Below the pieces are notes generated by a model. It saw only the letters and a program-made list of their open reading frames with translations, ran no database searches and was not told where the DNA came from. DNA of 64,000 bases from Maratus speciosus (Eukaryota > Arthropoda > Arachnida > Araneae > Salticidae): contig OZ010798.1 in the NCBI GenBank assembly GCA_963932465.1, forward strand, positions 14,492,981 to 14,556,980. Direction: 5' to 3'. Made by a program: the position numbers and the translations under genes. This document shows positions 1-11,470 of the stretch, piece by piece (the stretch's first letter is position 1; each line of letters begins with the position of its first letter).

Positions 1-290
1 ATAATTAACACAAGCTCAACATTTTAATATTTCTAGAACTTAATTATAAATCAATATATTAATAAATTAATTTACTTATTAACAGCCTTAAAATTTACTT
101 CATGATTAGCGCAAGTTCAACATTTTAATATTATTAGAACTTTATTATAAAATAATAAATTAATTTACTTATTAACAGTCTTAAAATTAACAAATTCATA
201 TTTAGCATAAGTTCAGCAATTTAATAATTTTAGAACTTAATTGTAAATTAATTAGTTTATTAACAACCTTTAAAGTAATACATTAATTTA
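1..290. repeat. AT-rich tandem repeat, about 3 units of ~95-105 bp
   Basis: Three diverged units start near 11, 112 and 206. Each has a 'caagytcaacattttaat' type start, then 'agaactt(a/t)att' and 'acttattaacag'. The array runs off the left edge of the window, so its full length is unknown. No coding potential is seen. Confidence 0.7.
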
Positions 291-1090
291 ACATGCATTT
301 ATCCGCTTAGCTGGTTGAAAGTAATCTTCTATATCCCTTTTTCGACAATTAATGCATTTTCAGATGTTGCGTGTTCAACCAGCTTGTAAATGGCGGTCTT
401 TTCACGGACAATATGAAAACCTGAAAATTCTTCCTCATCATCGATGTCGCCGTTGCCGACTTTCGTTCGGCGCATGTATTGTGGTATGCAATCGCCAATG
501 TGCTTGACATTGAAAAAAAGTCAAATATTCTCTTTTTTTTTTTTTTTTTTTTTGGCATTTTTTTTTTTTTTTTTTTTTGGCATTTTTTTCATTTTTTACT
601 TTTGATCTTGAAATTTTTCATTCATTAACAATTGCTATTTTTCTTCTTCCATAACTTGAAAGTGTAAAAGAAAAAGAAAAGGGAAAAGTTAGTTTTGATA
701 CCGGATTTTTGAAGTCACACTGTATATTCTTCTCTGCACGATCACATGACCGGCACCTAACAGACTAAAGCAAGAGATCCCTACCGAACTCGATCTGCAA
801 CGAAAAAAAATTTAGCCCATAAATTAAATCCAACCCGGCCGAACCGTGAGTCGGATCAAGTTCGGGAAAATCGGGATACCCGACCTGATGCAAAGCTCTA
901 CTTCCCCCTTAGTGATATGATCTTTGTCCAAAGAAGAAAAAAAAAAAATCTATTGTGTGCTAAGTCAAAATGTCTGAAATACCCGGAAAGAATTGGAAAT
1001 CGAGTATTTGGGGTCTTCCTTAGAGAAAGAGGATTATTTTAGAATTAGAATAATTTTAACACAATTATTCTAATTGGTAAACAAATCATA
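291..1090. other. Non-coding stretch with poly-T tracts and a transposon-like end
   Basis: No credible gene is seen. T-runs of about 20 bases sit near 533-577. At about 780-901 there is a GC-richer segment with 'cccgacctgatgcaaagctcta' type sequence. A similar one occurs at 19522-19672 ('cccgacccgatgcaggac'), which suggests a dispersed element whose terminus is near 901. The opposite terminus was not located. Confidence 0.4.
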
Positions 1091-1354
1091 TTAGATGCAA
1101 ATTTCCAACTGGGCTAAAAATTCTAATGTAATTTCGTATCCAGCGATTTCTGTAGTTCCTTTACCTGAGATTTATTCTGTTGAGCTGAACCAGGTTTCAG
1201 ACCAGATGCTATAATCTGGTTAGCTGGGTGAGAAAGTTCCACCAGATTCGTCCGGGATAGCTCAGATGGCAGAGCACTGGCGGCTTCAGCCAGAAGGCCC
1301 CTGGTTCGAATCCTGGTCCGGACATTTTTTGCCCAGTTGGAAATTTACATCTAA
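1091..1354. mobile_element. TIR element carrying a tRNA-like gene
   Basis: Terminal inverted repeats of about 30 bp start TTAGATGCAAATTTCC at 1091 and end with the complement (GGAAATTTACATCTAA) at 1354. They are flanked by TA on both sides (1089-1090 and 1355-1356). The interior has a short hairpin (accagat...atctggt, near 1201-1220) and an intact tRNA-like unit at 1250-1323. TA duplications are typical of Tc1/mariner-type MITEs. A tRNA gene inside such a TIR pair is unusual. Confidence 0.7.
1250..1323 (+). tRNA. tRNA-like gene, anticodon read as CTT (Lys), possibly a pseudogene or SINE head
   Basis: Cloverleaf elements are visible. The acceptor arms GTCCGGG/TCCGGAC pair with one G-U. The A box TAGCTCAGATGG is at 1258-1269 and a perfect B box GGTTCGAATCC at 1303-1313. 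The anticodon stem is CTGGC/GCCAG with a 7-nt loop GGCTTCA, and a T6 run at 1325-1330 could end Pol III transcription. Oddities are a G instead of U at position 33 and a T-T mismatch in the T stem, so translation activity is doubtful. Both internal promoter boxes are intact. It lies inside a TIR element, so it may be mobile. Confidence 0.55.
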
Positions 1355-1509
1355 TAAAGAGGATTATCTTTAAATCTTTCCGCATCAGTTTTCTTTTGAT
1401 CGCTTTTTAGGTAGCTTTCAATACAAAAAGCTACCTATTGCAGCCGTTCGGAGGAAAGCGATTTATATATATATATATATATATATATATCTGACCTATG
1501 TCACACTGT

Positions 1510-3260
1510 AACTCTCGTATTTATGATCCGATTTCGATGTAATTCGGTGTGTACATAGCACATACCAATGTCTCGACCGAGTTCGTTGGCCAGCTTCATC
1601 CGCCATTTTGTTTCAAAATGGCGGCCATTTAAAATTTTTAAAAACATTTAAAATTTGAAATGTGGTACCAAAAAATTGAAAATGGAAAAATATTTTTTTC
1701 TTATGTATTTGACCTTTATACAAAGATTCCGGAGCAGTTTTTGTTTCGTCTATATCTTAAAAAATGGCTGAGTTATAGCATTTTGAATTTCTAGCATGGC
1801 TGACATTTTGAAACGTCCTGAAATTTGTCACGCTATAAAAGGCGTATTTATGAACCGATTTCGATGTAATTCGGTGTGTACATAGTACATACCAATGTCT
1901 CGACCGAGTTCGTTGGCCAGCTTCATCCGCCATTTTGAAACAAAATGGCGGCCATTTAAATTTTTAAGAAAAATTTAAATTTGAAATGTGGTACCAAAAA
2001 TTGAAAATTGAAAAATTATTTTTTTCTTATGTGTTTGACCTTGATAAAAAGATTCGGGAGCAGTTTTTGTTTCGTCTATATCTTAAAAAATGGCTGAGTT
2101 ATAGCATTTTGAATTTCTAGAGTGGCTGACATTTTGAAACGTCCTGATTTTTGTCACGTGATAACAGGCGTATTTATGAACCGATTTGGATGTACCTTGG
2201 TGTGTACATAGTACATACAAATATCTCGACCGAGTTCGTTGGCCAGCTTCATCCGCCATCTTGTTTCAAAATGGCGCCATTTAAAAAAAAAATTTAACTT
2301 TAAATTTAAAATGAGATACCAAAAAATTGGAAAATGAAAAATTTTTTTTCCTTTGTGTTTGACCTTAATACAAAGATTCCGGAATAGTTTTTGTTTTGTC
2401 TGTATCTAAAAAAAATGGCTGAGTTATAGCATTTTGAATTTCTCTTGAGGCTGACATTTTAAAACTACCTGATTTTTGTCACGCGATAACAGGCGTATTT
2501 ATCAACCGATTTGGATGTAACTTGGTCTGTACATAGTACATACCAATGTCTCGACCGAGTTCGTTGGCCAGCTTCATTCGCCATCTTGTTTCAAAAAGGT
2601 TTGCCATTTAAAAAAAAAATTAAATTTAAAATTTAAAATGAGGTATTAAAAAATTGGAAAATGAAAAAGATTTTTTTATGTGTTTGGCCTTGATACAAAG
2701 ATTCCGGAGCAGTTTTTGTTTCTGAAAATTTGTTCTTTTGTTTATATCTTAAAAAATGGTTGAATTATAGCACTTTGAATTTCTAACATGGCTAACATTT
2801 TGAAACGATCTTGTATTTGTCACGCGATAACACACGTACTCGCCTATTTCGATGTAAGAGGGCATGTGGATAGTATACATCAATATCTCGGCCAAGTTCG
2901 CTGGCCAGCTTCATCAGCCATCTTGTTTCAAAATGGCGGCCATTAAATTAAAAAAAAATTATATTTAAAGTGAGCTGCAAAAAAATTAGAAATTGAAAAA
3001 GGTTTATTTCTTAAGTATTTGACCTTGATATAAGGATTCAGGAGCATTTTTTGTTTGTCTTTATCTTAAAAAATGGCTCAGATATAGCAGTTTTAATTTC
3101 TAATGTGGGTTACATTTTGAAAAATCTGTTTTTTTGCCTGCGACAGCACTCGTATATATCAACCGATTCCGATGTGAGTGAGCATGTGCACAACAATTAC
3201 TAAGGTCTCGACCAAGTTCACTGGTTAGCCACATCCACCATGTTGTCTTAAAATGGCAGG
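1510..3260. repeat. Satellite-like tandem array, about 5.4 units of ~316-342 bp
   Basis: Unit starts lie near 1518, 1853, 2169, 2494, 2836 and 3153. Each unit carries 'ccgatttcgatgta', 'tctcgaccgagttcgt', a palindromic 'ccgccattttg...caaaatggcgg' and 'aaaaatggctgagttatagca'. Divergence grows to the right. A (TA)n tract at about 1463-1490 borders the left end. No open reading frame persists across units. Confidence 0.85.
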
Positions 3261-3721
3261 CACTTTAAAAAATCGCCGAATTTGGCAGCCAAATATAAGT
3301 TACTTTAAAGAAAAGCAACTGGGATAAAGCTGACTAATTTCGCGAAATTCTCATTCATTATATTGATAAAAATTAGTATTGAATCTTCTATATTCGGTTT
3401 CCACTAAATTGAGCTTCGTGTGTTTGAATAATATAAGCTTGCTTTTTAAAAATAAGGAATATGAAAGCTACCTCTTCCTCCCGGCACTGGCCGGAAGGAC
3501 TTTTTTTTTTTTACGAATTTGTCCTTATCAAAACAAACAGAAAAATCTTAATAGCCATTGGGTAAAATTTTTAGGAAAGTAATCTTATTCGATCAGATTA
3601 TGGAAAAAAGAATTAAAAAACTAGAAAACAGGAATTCTGATTTGTCAGAATTTAGTGTCGTCCCCGATGAAAAAGAAAAAAAAAAAATATATATATATAT
3701 AGTACAAAACATATTTCAATT
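3261..3721. other. Unassigned AT-rich spacer
   Basis: Nothing recognisable except short (TA)n and poly-A tracts near 3680-3700. The short open frame in this stretch shows no domain and no splice context. Confidence 0.4.
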
Positions 3722-3725
3722 TTAA

Positions 3726-3928
3726 CCCCATGGGGACGAGTGACCGGTATTCGTGCCGCGTAAGTTGCTCACAATCGGTGATTATTCTCACCAGTAAAAT
3801 TGCATTGTAAATTTTCCCGCCTTATTTAATCCGAGCATTTTCCCGATTCAATTAGGCTAAAATTTCTGTTTTAAAAATCCGGTGACTAAAGATTAAAAAT
3901 TCTGTAAAAGACGTTCGTCCCGAAGGGG
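3726..3928 (+). mobile_element. TTAA-flanked MITE, copy 1
   Basis: The terminal inverted repeat is CCCCATGGGGACGAG on the left and TTCGTCCCGAAGGGG on the right. TTAA is duplicated at 3722-3725 and 3929-3932. The element is 203 bp and non-coding. TTAA target duplications are typical of the piggyBac and Kolobok groups. Confidence 0.75.
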
Positions 3929-4177
3929 TTAAGACTTACAACACACGCTTTTATATAATGTAAAATGACGTCATTTGCATCCGCTTAAGAATTCCACATA
4001 CGATCCACTCTTAAACATCTACCGTAAAGTATGCGTAGGATGTCACTATCGCGAAAAAAGATGCCGTCATTAAAGGAACTCGACAAGGAAAAAAAAAAGT
4101 CTGTCTAATGATTCATAGGCCTTCATTTGTTTGTAACATTAATATAGATACTTAAAATTAAATATAGTTTATAAAAG

Positions 4178-4377
4178 ACCTTGGGGACGAGCGACCCGTA
4201 TACGTGCCGCATAAGATGCTCAGAATCCTTGATTGTTCTCACCAGTAAATTTGTATTGCAAATTTTGCCTTATTTAATTCGAGGATTTTCTCGATTCAAT
4301 TAGGCAAAATTTTCTTTTTTGAAAAACTGGTGATAAACGATTAAAAATTCTATAAAAGACGCTTGTCCCGAAGGGGT
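4178..4377 (+). mobile_element. TTAA-type MITE, copy 2
   Basis: A diverged copy of the 3726-3928 MITE in the same orientation, about 450 bp downstream. It begins cttggggacgagcgac and ends cttgtcccgaaggggt. Its flanking TTAA sites are eroded. Confidence 0.65.
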
Positions 4378-4485
4378 AAACAGAAATCATTCGTTTATAT
4401 TTTTTCAAAATAGCGCGTATTTTAGTTACATTTTCTTTCGGCTGTTATGAAAAAATAGCAACAAAAATTTATATTTGATATTTTA

Positions 4486-4715
4486 CAACTATTTTTCCTT
4501 TACTTTCTTCAGAAATGGAGTACTTCTGTTGCCAATATTAAACAAATGGCTCCAAAAACAACAAAAAATTAATATTTCAAAAAAAATGCGGATGCAGTTT
4601 TCAAACAAATTGCATTTAAAAGTACTTCCCCCCCCCCCTCAATACGACGGTATAAAAATTGAAAATGTGTGATGCTTAGAAGTTTAAAAAATTGCTATTG
4701 AGTATTGAATCGTAC
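4486..4715 (+). repeat. Dispersed repeat, also at 24870-25085
   Basis: It shares with the second copy the order: ttttccctttactttc-like start, 'caaacaaattgcatttaaaag', 'aaaattgaaaatgt', 'gtttaaaaaattgc'. A 9-C run is included. No TIR was found. Confidence 0.6.
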
Positions 4716-5046
4716 TGCTTTGTTTTACGGCTAGCTTCTGTAAGGTAACGTTATTTTTTGGAGCTGTCACAAAATAAGCTGGGAGAAAGAAATAGCATAC
4801 CGTACCGGGGGCTAATAGAACAAAATGCAATCGATTCTCTTTACTTCGAATTTGGATAATACGAAATATTACTTAATTTGGAATTAGCCCCACCCCCTCC
4901 ATGAAAGTAGTTTAAAAACAGTGTTAAGATTTTTGTATAATTTCAACTTCTGCTACAAGTACTAGTACTACACATAAGTTACGTCTCTACCAGCAGAAAA
5001 TTAAAGATATTAACTAATCTCGATATTTTTATACACTCTTTTATAA

Positions 5047-5500
5047 AGTGGGTTCGTAATTATAGTATAAATACGTAGTACCAATAGTAATCGTCTAGTC
5101 TGTCTGTCTCTCCACATAGAACATTGCAAAAACAACCCAACCGAATTGTTTGAAATTTAATCTATAGAATGTTTGCAGATTTGTGTCGAGTCATTTCAAA
5201 TTGTATGAAAATCGAATCAAAACTTAAAAAGATATTCATAAAAGTTTTCTTCCTTCTATTCAATCCTATCCTACGTCATGAAATCAATGTCATCCCATGA
5301 TAGGTGATGATTCTAGGTTGTCAAGGTGATCACGTACTATTTAAGATGGGAAGTCCTATTATATCCGTGTTACTGAATTGAATCGTAATAAATTTTCTAT
5401 TCATGCCTTTTTTGCATTTGCATCAAGATCTGAGTATTTATAAAACTAGTTAGACTACGAACGCACTTCATTTGCCACGTTTGACGTACAATTTCTGACC
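5047..5500 (+). repeat. Dispersed 'GTGCGTTCGTA' repeat, copy 1
   Basis: It starts gtgggttcgtaattata and ends with the inverted form near 5467 (gactacgaacgcact), followed by family sequence catttgccacgtttgacg. It contains 'gaaaatcgaatcaaaactta' and 'cccatgataggtgatgatt'. Other copies are at 26053-26499, 35326-35581 and, split, at 36766-52932. Confidence 0.7.
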
Positions 5501-6490
5501 TGTTTTATCGGCCAAGCACGGGTCATTCACAAATGAGCGAAAAATTGCATTGTTGAGCAGGAATATATATTTCTTTTGTGAACAGCCATAAAAAATACAG
5601 ATTTCGTACAATACAGATTAATTGAAAGTGATTTTTGACAAGCAAAATGCATTTTTATTTTATATTCTGATTATAAGTTATCAGCTCTAAGACGTTATCA
5701 GTCTGGTTCATTTATAAGCCCAATTTTTATCATTTCCTATCACAAACATTTTTGTAACCCTATCACTTGTGCGATTTTCACATATGTTTCAATTCACAGT
5801 TCAATGTTTATATGTTTCAGCAAGGCTGAAATTTCTTTATGCATTCAGCTGATTTAGGTAAGGGTGCCTTTTTAACAACTTATTTCCTAACATTGAGATT
5901 TTCCTACACCTAACATTTCCCAAACAGGTTTAACATTAAATCATCGCGCAACATTAAACAAAACTAGATTATTTGTCTAAAAATAGGGGTAACTTTCCTT
6001 ACCATCTCTTTTTTTTTTCATTACCGTTCCTTTATACTTATACCATCCTTTTTTTTTCTCCTTCCGTCCCTTCTTCAACATTCCTTTAAGACAATGTTAT
6101 GCCAAAATTTTGTACTAAAAATACTACATTGTTATTATTTCTCATTTGAATTTCCTGTGGGTACTATGACAATTCATTATGAGTAAACATTTAGAAGAAA
6201 ATAGAAAGTTATAGGGGTAAAATGGTAAGGAAAATTAAACTCGCAAGTTTAACTTAAACCTCAGTTAAATAAAAAAAAAATTCGCTGCTGACCCTTTTTT
6301 CTTTATTTTGAATCATTAAGGCATTCGTCTGTCAGATTAAAATGTTATTTTAGCAAGTTTAATTTCGCCAGATTTTTTATTCCGAAATTCAAAAGATTGT
6401 GAGAATGCCCCATATTTTTCCCAGCTATTAAATTTTTAGCTTACTTTCTTTAGGAACTGACCTATTACAATCACTTTATATATGAGGTAT
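5501..6490. other. Unassigned non-coding stretch
   Basis: AT-rich with poly-T tracts. I see no TIR, no conserved repeat seen elsewhere in the window and no domain-bearing frame. Confidence 0.35.
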
Positions 6491-6492
6491 AG

Positions 6493-6756
6493 GTGCAGAT
6501 TCCCAAAATTTTTAAGAAGCAAGTTGCTCCTGAACCCAAATCATCCAATGGCCACATTGTGAAAGAAACGCATGAAAGCAATAGCATTTTTATGAGTAAA
6601 AAAAATCAGGAATTCAAAGTGAAAAATAATCTACACCCGTACAAAACTAGTATGTTGTGGCCATCACAAAACTTTCTTCTCTATAAATCACGTCCATTAA
6701 ATCGTTTAATTAGTACCAATTCATATCACAATATATCTGAATTTGAAGTTTGTTGA
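6493..6756 (+). other. Open frame of unknown status (possible exon remnant)
   Basis: An 87-codon open frame with mixed amino-acid composition begins right after 'gaggtatag', which could serve as a 3' splice site. It has no ATG at its start, no recognisable domain and no clear donor. Its last 10-20 codons run into the Helitron-like repeat at about 6725. I do not recognise the product. It may be a chance frame or an old exon. Confidence 0.15.
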
Positions 6757-7537
6757 AAATTCGTGCATTAGTTCTTGTAAAGAGCTATAGCGTAAATTCT
6801 GAAAAATGTAGTATAGCAGCGCCACCTGTTGAGCGATTTACACCAAAACATAAACAGCACTCACTGATATCAAGGTATACGTGAATCTGAAGTTTGTTGA
6901 AAATTCATGCATTAGTTATTGAGATACGGCTGTGGCGGAAATTCTGAAAAATGCAGCATAGCAGCGCCACCTGTTGAGCGATTTACACCAACACGTAATC
7001 AGCATCAATTTGTATCAGGGACTAACTGACTCTGAAGTTTCATGAAAATCCGTGCATTAGTTCTTGAGATAGAGCCATTTCGGAAATTGCAAAAAATGCC
7101 AAATAGCAGCGCCACCTGTTGAGCGATTTGCACCAAACTCTATAAATTGTCTATTCATGTCAAGGACTAACTGAATCCGAAGATTCCTGAAAATCCGTGC
7201 ATTAGTTCTTGAGATAGAGCCATTTCGGAAATCGTAATAACGGCAGCATAGCAGCGCCACCTGTTGAGCGATTTGCACCAAAAACTAATCAGCATCAATT
7301 TGTATCAGGGACTAACTGAATCTGAATTTTTATTAAATTCCGTGCATTAGTTCTTGAGATGGAGCGCCCACAAAATTTGTGTCACGCACAGACAGACAGA
7401 CCGACTCACAGACAGAGATTTTGTAAAAACATCTTTTTCGGGTTCTCTTACCCCTAAAACGTGTAAATCCGTCGAAAACCGGAATTCGAAAATTTTCATG
7501 AATCCAATACTTTCTTCTTGTAAAGATAGAAGAAAGT
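6725..7537 (-). mobile_element. Helitron-like repeat with ~130-bp internal units, copy A (truncated)
   Basis: Read on the minus strand it starts with the hairpin ACTTTCTTCT...AGAAGAAAGT (complement at about 7509-7537). Then come a 'gtctgtctgtctg' stretch and several internal units of about 130 bp carrying 'caggtggcgctgct' and 'gaactaatgcacgga'. The CTAG end seen in copy B is missing. It lies head-to-head with copy B. Confidence 0.7.
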
Positions 7538-7960
7538 AATAAATTATTTCTGAGAGTAACTTCAATCCCTTTCAAAATTTTAAGGAGTCTTTTTATTCTA
7601 AAAAAAAAAAAAACTGTAACTAATTCTGTCACCGCCGCTGTGAATGAATTTTTTGTGACCGGGGGGTCTTTTTTTGTTCATATTAAAAAAACTGCTACAT
7701 ACAAAAATATGAAAATCGGTGGTATTATAGAGAAATGTTTGATAAATATACGCTGATGTAGACAGTTTTCAAATCGAAGAATTATTTAAAGAGATGTTTA
7801 ATGATTAATTCAAAATGGTTCCATTAAAAAAGTTTTATAGGAGCAAAAACTATACATAGGAATTGAATCATTTTTAGGTCATTTTATACATTAGAAGGCC
7901 CCGGTGTGCAGACTGCCTTCATTTTTTTTTTTTTTTTTTTTTTTTATTCGACTTATTTTT

Positions 7961-9032
7961 ACTTTCTTCTATCTTTACAAGAAGAAAGTATTGGATTCAT
8001 GAAAATTTTCGAATTCCGGTTTTCGACGGATTTATACGTTTTAGGGGTCAGAGATTCCAAAAAACATGTTTTTACAAAATGTCTGTCTGTGACTCTGTGA
8101 GTCTGTCTGTCTGTCTGTCTGTATGTATGTGACACAAATTTTGTGGGCGCTCTATCTCAAGAACTAATGCACGGAATTTAATAAAAATTTATATTCAGTG
8201 AGTCCCTAATACAAATTGATGCTGATTAGTTTTTGGTGTAAATCGCTCAACAGGTGGCGCTGCTAGGCTGCATTTTTCACGATTTTCGCAATATCTCTAT
8301 CTCACGAACTAATGCACGGATTTTGATCAAATTTCAGATTTAGTTAGTCCTTGATATGAATTGATGCTGGTTACGTTTTGGTGTAAATCGCCCAACAGGT
8401 GGCGCTGTTATGATGAATTTTGCAGGAATTACACGATTTCCCCAATAGCTCTATCTTAAGAACTAACGCACGGATTTTCACCAAACTTCAGATTCAGTTA
8501 GTCCTTGATATGACTTGCTACTGATTATATGTTGGTGTAAATCGCTTCTGTGCTGCCTTTTTTACGATTGCCTCAATAGCTCTATCTATAGAACTAATGG
8601 ACGAATTTTTATCTAACTTCAGATTTAGTTGTATGTTGACACAAGTTGTTGTTAATTAGGTTTTGGTGTTAATCACCCAATAGGTGGCGCTGCTATGCAG
8701 GAATTTTCACGATTTTTGCTATAGCTCTATCTCAAAAATTAATGCACATATTTTCTCCAAACTTCAGATTCAGTCAGACGTTGACATAAATTGTTGCTGA
8801 TTAGGATTTGGTATAAATCACCCAATAGGTGGCGCTGATAGGCAGAATTTTGCTGGATTTAGACGATTTCAGCGATAGTCATATTTCAAGAACTAATGCA
8901 CGGAATTTCATATCTTTAGAATCCTCATGAGATGCATAGATTGCTATTTAATTTTGGCAGTGTGATAGCGAATTTTGAAGTATTAACATGTATGGGATAG
9001 AAGAAAGTTTTGGGATTGGTACATCCGACTAG
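7961..9032 (+). mobile_element. Helitron-like repeat, copy B, complete, with a defined empty site
   Basis: It starts with ACTTTCTTCTATC and a perfect 10-bp stem hairpin, and ends GATAGAAGAAAGT...catccgaCTAG, followed by T. The host sequence on both sides (gactta-tttt before, tttatgttttatttct after) matches the uninterrupted foldback copy near 32820-32845. That comparison defines the ends and places the insertion in a T-run. Internal units of about 130 bp contain 'ggtggcgctg'. The CTAG-T end fits Helitron-type elements. No Rep/helicase is encoded. Confidence 0.75.
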
Positions 9033-10557
9033 TTTTATGTTTTATTTCTATTTTAAATTCAAATTTTCAGCATTTCGGGTATATTTTTTACAACTTTTAG
9101 AAAAGGAATTACTTTAAATTGTTGCCAAATTTAAAAACAGTTCAAAGAATAATATTTCCTTCAAATTAAAAATTTATTGACGTATCTATTATAAACAGAA
9201 AATAAAATTTTCAAATTAGATTAGAATTAAATGATTACATATTAAAAGCAGGAAAATATTGAAAATTACATCATAAGAACTATATTTACACTTGAATTTT
9301 AAAATAAAGAATTCATTATTATGCGTTAAAAGACGTAAATGGAGGAAATTACTTCCGATTTAAAATAATAATTCAAAACAGTTTAAATTAAAAAATATAT
9401 TTGCGCAAGACATTTATTTCATATTTTGAGATAATCTTTTCAACTATTGTTGTGAATTCTAAGACAGCGCAAATAAAATTTCTTTTTAACAACAAACGTA
9501 CTTTCACGTGAATATTAAAAAAGAGAAAGAAAACTTTGGTGAAAATTACATCAGATTTAAAACGATAAATTCAAAATGACTTATTTAAGAAAAATGTCTT
9601 AATGCGTTGCTAAAAAATACCGGGAGACAATGACTCTGTTTATTTAATTCATTTTACATTAGCTTATTTTCAAATGCTTCAATGATCTGATTTAATCAAA
9701 GTCGAAAACAGGCATTGTAATTCTTTATAGCAGCTGATTTGGTCTTAAAAATCCCCAATCAAAGGAAAACGAATGGGAACCCATTTACTGAGAGATCGTC
9801 ATTGCTTCTTTTTAATTATAAGTAGGGGGCTCGGCCCCCTACGAGCTACGCTCGCCAACCCCCCGTCCAGACACCGCAGACTCTAAATGCACGCTAAAGT
9901 GATCGACTTTAAAAAGATTTCGAAAGATTGAATTATAATTTAAAAAAAACAGTGGCGATCTCCCTATAAACGGATTTCTATTCATTTCTCTTTGATTGGG
10001 GAAATTTTAACGCCAAATCCGCTGCGGTACTACTTGATTATCCCGTCGACTAATTTCGCCAAGTTATATAAATCTCCAAACCACTCGCCAAATTATACAA
10101 ATTAACATAATTTTTATTTTAAATAACGAAAGAACAAATAAATTAGTACAACATTAATAAAAATACAAATAAAACGTCGAAATAAAAATAACTTGATGAC
10201 GGAGACACGTGTAACAACATTTCAAAATAAGCTAATATAAAAGGAATTAAGTAAACAGAATCTTTGTCTCCCGGTATTTTTTAACAAAGCGAAAAGAAAG
10301 TTCTTTTAAATGAGACATTTTAAATTAATCGTTTTTAATCTGACGTAATTTTGACCAAACTATTCTTTCTCTTTTTAATATTCACGTGAAAATACTTGTG
10401 TTAGAAATGAAATATTATTTGCGCTTTCCTAAGAAAAATAGTTGAAAAGTATCCTCTCAAAATATCAAATAAATGTCTAGCGCAATTTGTAAATTTAAAC
10501 CGTTTTGCAATATTATTTTGTGTTCATTTTATGTAATAACTGTAATGTGACGTAAAT

Positions 10558-10761
10558 ATGACGTAATTTCTCCTATTTAAGACTTCTAACGCATGTTAAT
10601 AAATTTTTTATTTTACAAATTCCTTTCTCTCTTAAATTTCACGTGTAATTATAGTTTTTATGACGTAATTTCTCCTATTTAAGACTTCTAACGCATGTTA
10701 ATAAATTTGTTATTTTACAAATTCCTTTCTCTCTTAAATTTCACGTGTAATTATAGTTTTT
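10558..10761 (+). repeat. Direct tandem duplication, 2 x ~102 bp
   Basis: The unit starting atgacgtaatttctcctatt at 10558 is repeated almost identically from 10660. The homologous part of the second foldback copy (about 33800-33905) has only one unit, so the duplication happened in this copy. Confidence 0.8.
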
Positions 10762-11470
10762 ATGACGTAATTTTTAATAAGTTCCTGCTTTTTGTACATA
10801 ATTATTTAATTCTAATCCCAAATGTTTTTTTCTGTTTATAATAGTCACGTGTAAATAAATTTTTATTTATTACACGTATAAATATTTTTTTTTTTTTTAA
10901 GCAAACATTATTGTTTCCGCTGTTTATACAGTTGGCAACAGTTTAAATTAATATAACTGTCTAAAATCTGTAAAAAATATCTCTCGAAATGCTGAAAATT
11001 TGAATTTAAAATAGATATAAAACCTCGAAAAATGAGTCAAATTAAAAAAATAAATCAATTCTGCACACCGGGAAATTATATCGCATAAAATGAACTAAAA
11101 ATGATTAAATTCCTATGTACAGTTTTTGTTCCTATAAAACTTTTTTAGTGGAACGATTTTGTCCAACTTTGGCATTAAATATCTCTTAAAATAATTCTTC
11201 AATTTGAAAACTGTCTGCATCAGCGTGTTTATCAAACATTTCTGTATAATACTACCGATTTTCATATTTTTGTATGCATTATTTTTCTTAATATTAACGA
11301 AGAAAGACCTCTGGTCACAAAAAATTCAAAGCCGGCGGCGGTGACAGCGGTAGTTACTTTTTTTTTAGAATAGAGAGATTCAATCTTTTTAAAGCCGATC
11401 AAATTAGCGTGCTTTTAGAATTTGGCGTGTCTGAACGCGGGTTGGCGAGCGTAGCTCGTATATGCTAGTA

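Larger units (their letters stand above)
7640..11470. repeat. Foldback repeat family, copy 1 (interrupted)
   Basis: A large imperfect inverted repeat. The left arm is about 7640-9790 (minus the insertion at 7961-9032) and the right arm about 10230-11340. Paired motifs are 'aaaatatgaaaatcggt'/'accgattttcatattttt' and 'tacataggaatt'/'aattcctatgtac'. The spacer begins with GC-rich sequence ggggctcggccccctacgag near 9826. A related end is near 11440-11470 ('gcgagcgtagctcgtat'). A second copy is at 32549-35090. No coding capacity is seen. Confidence 0.7.
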
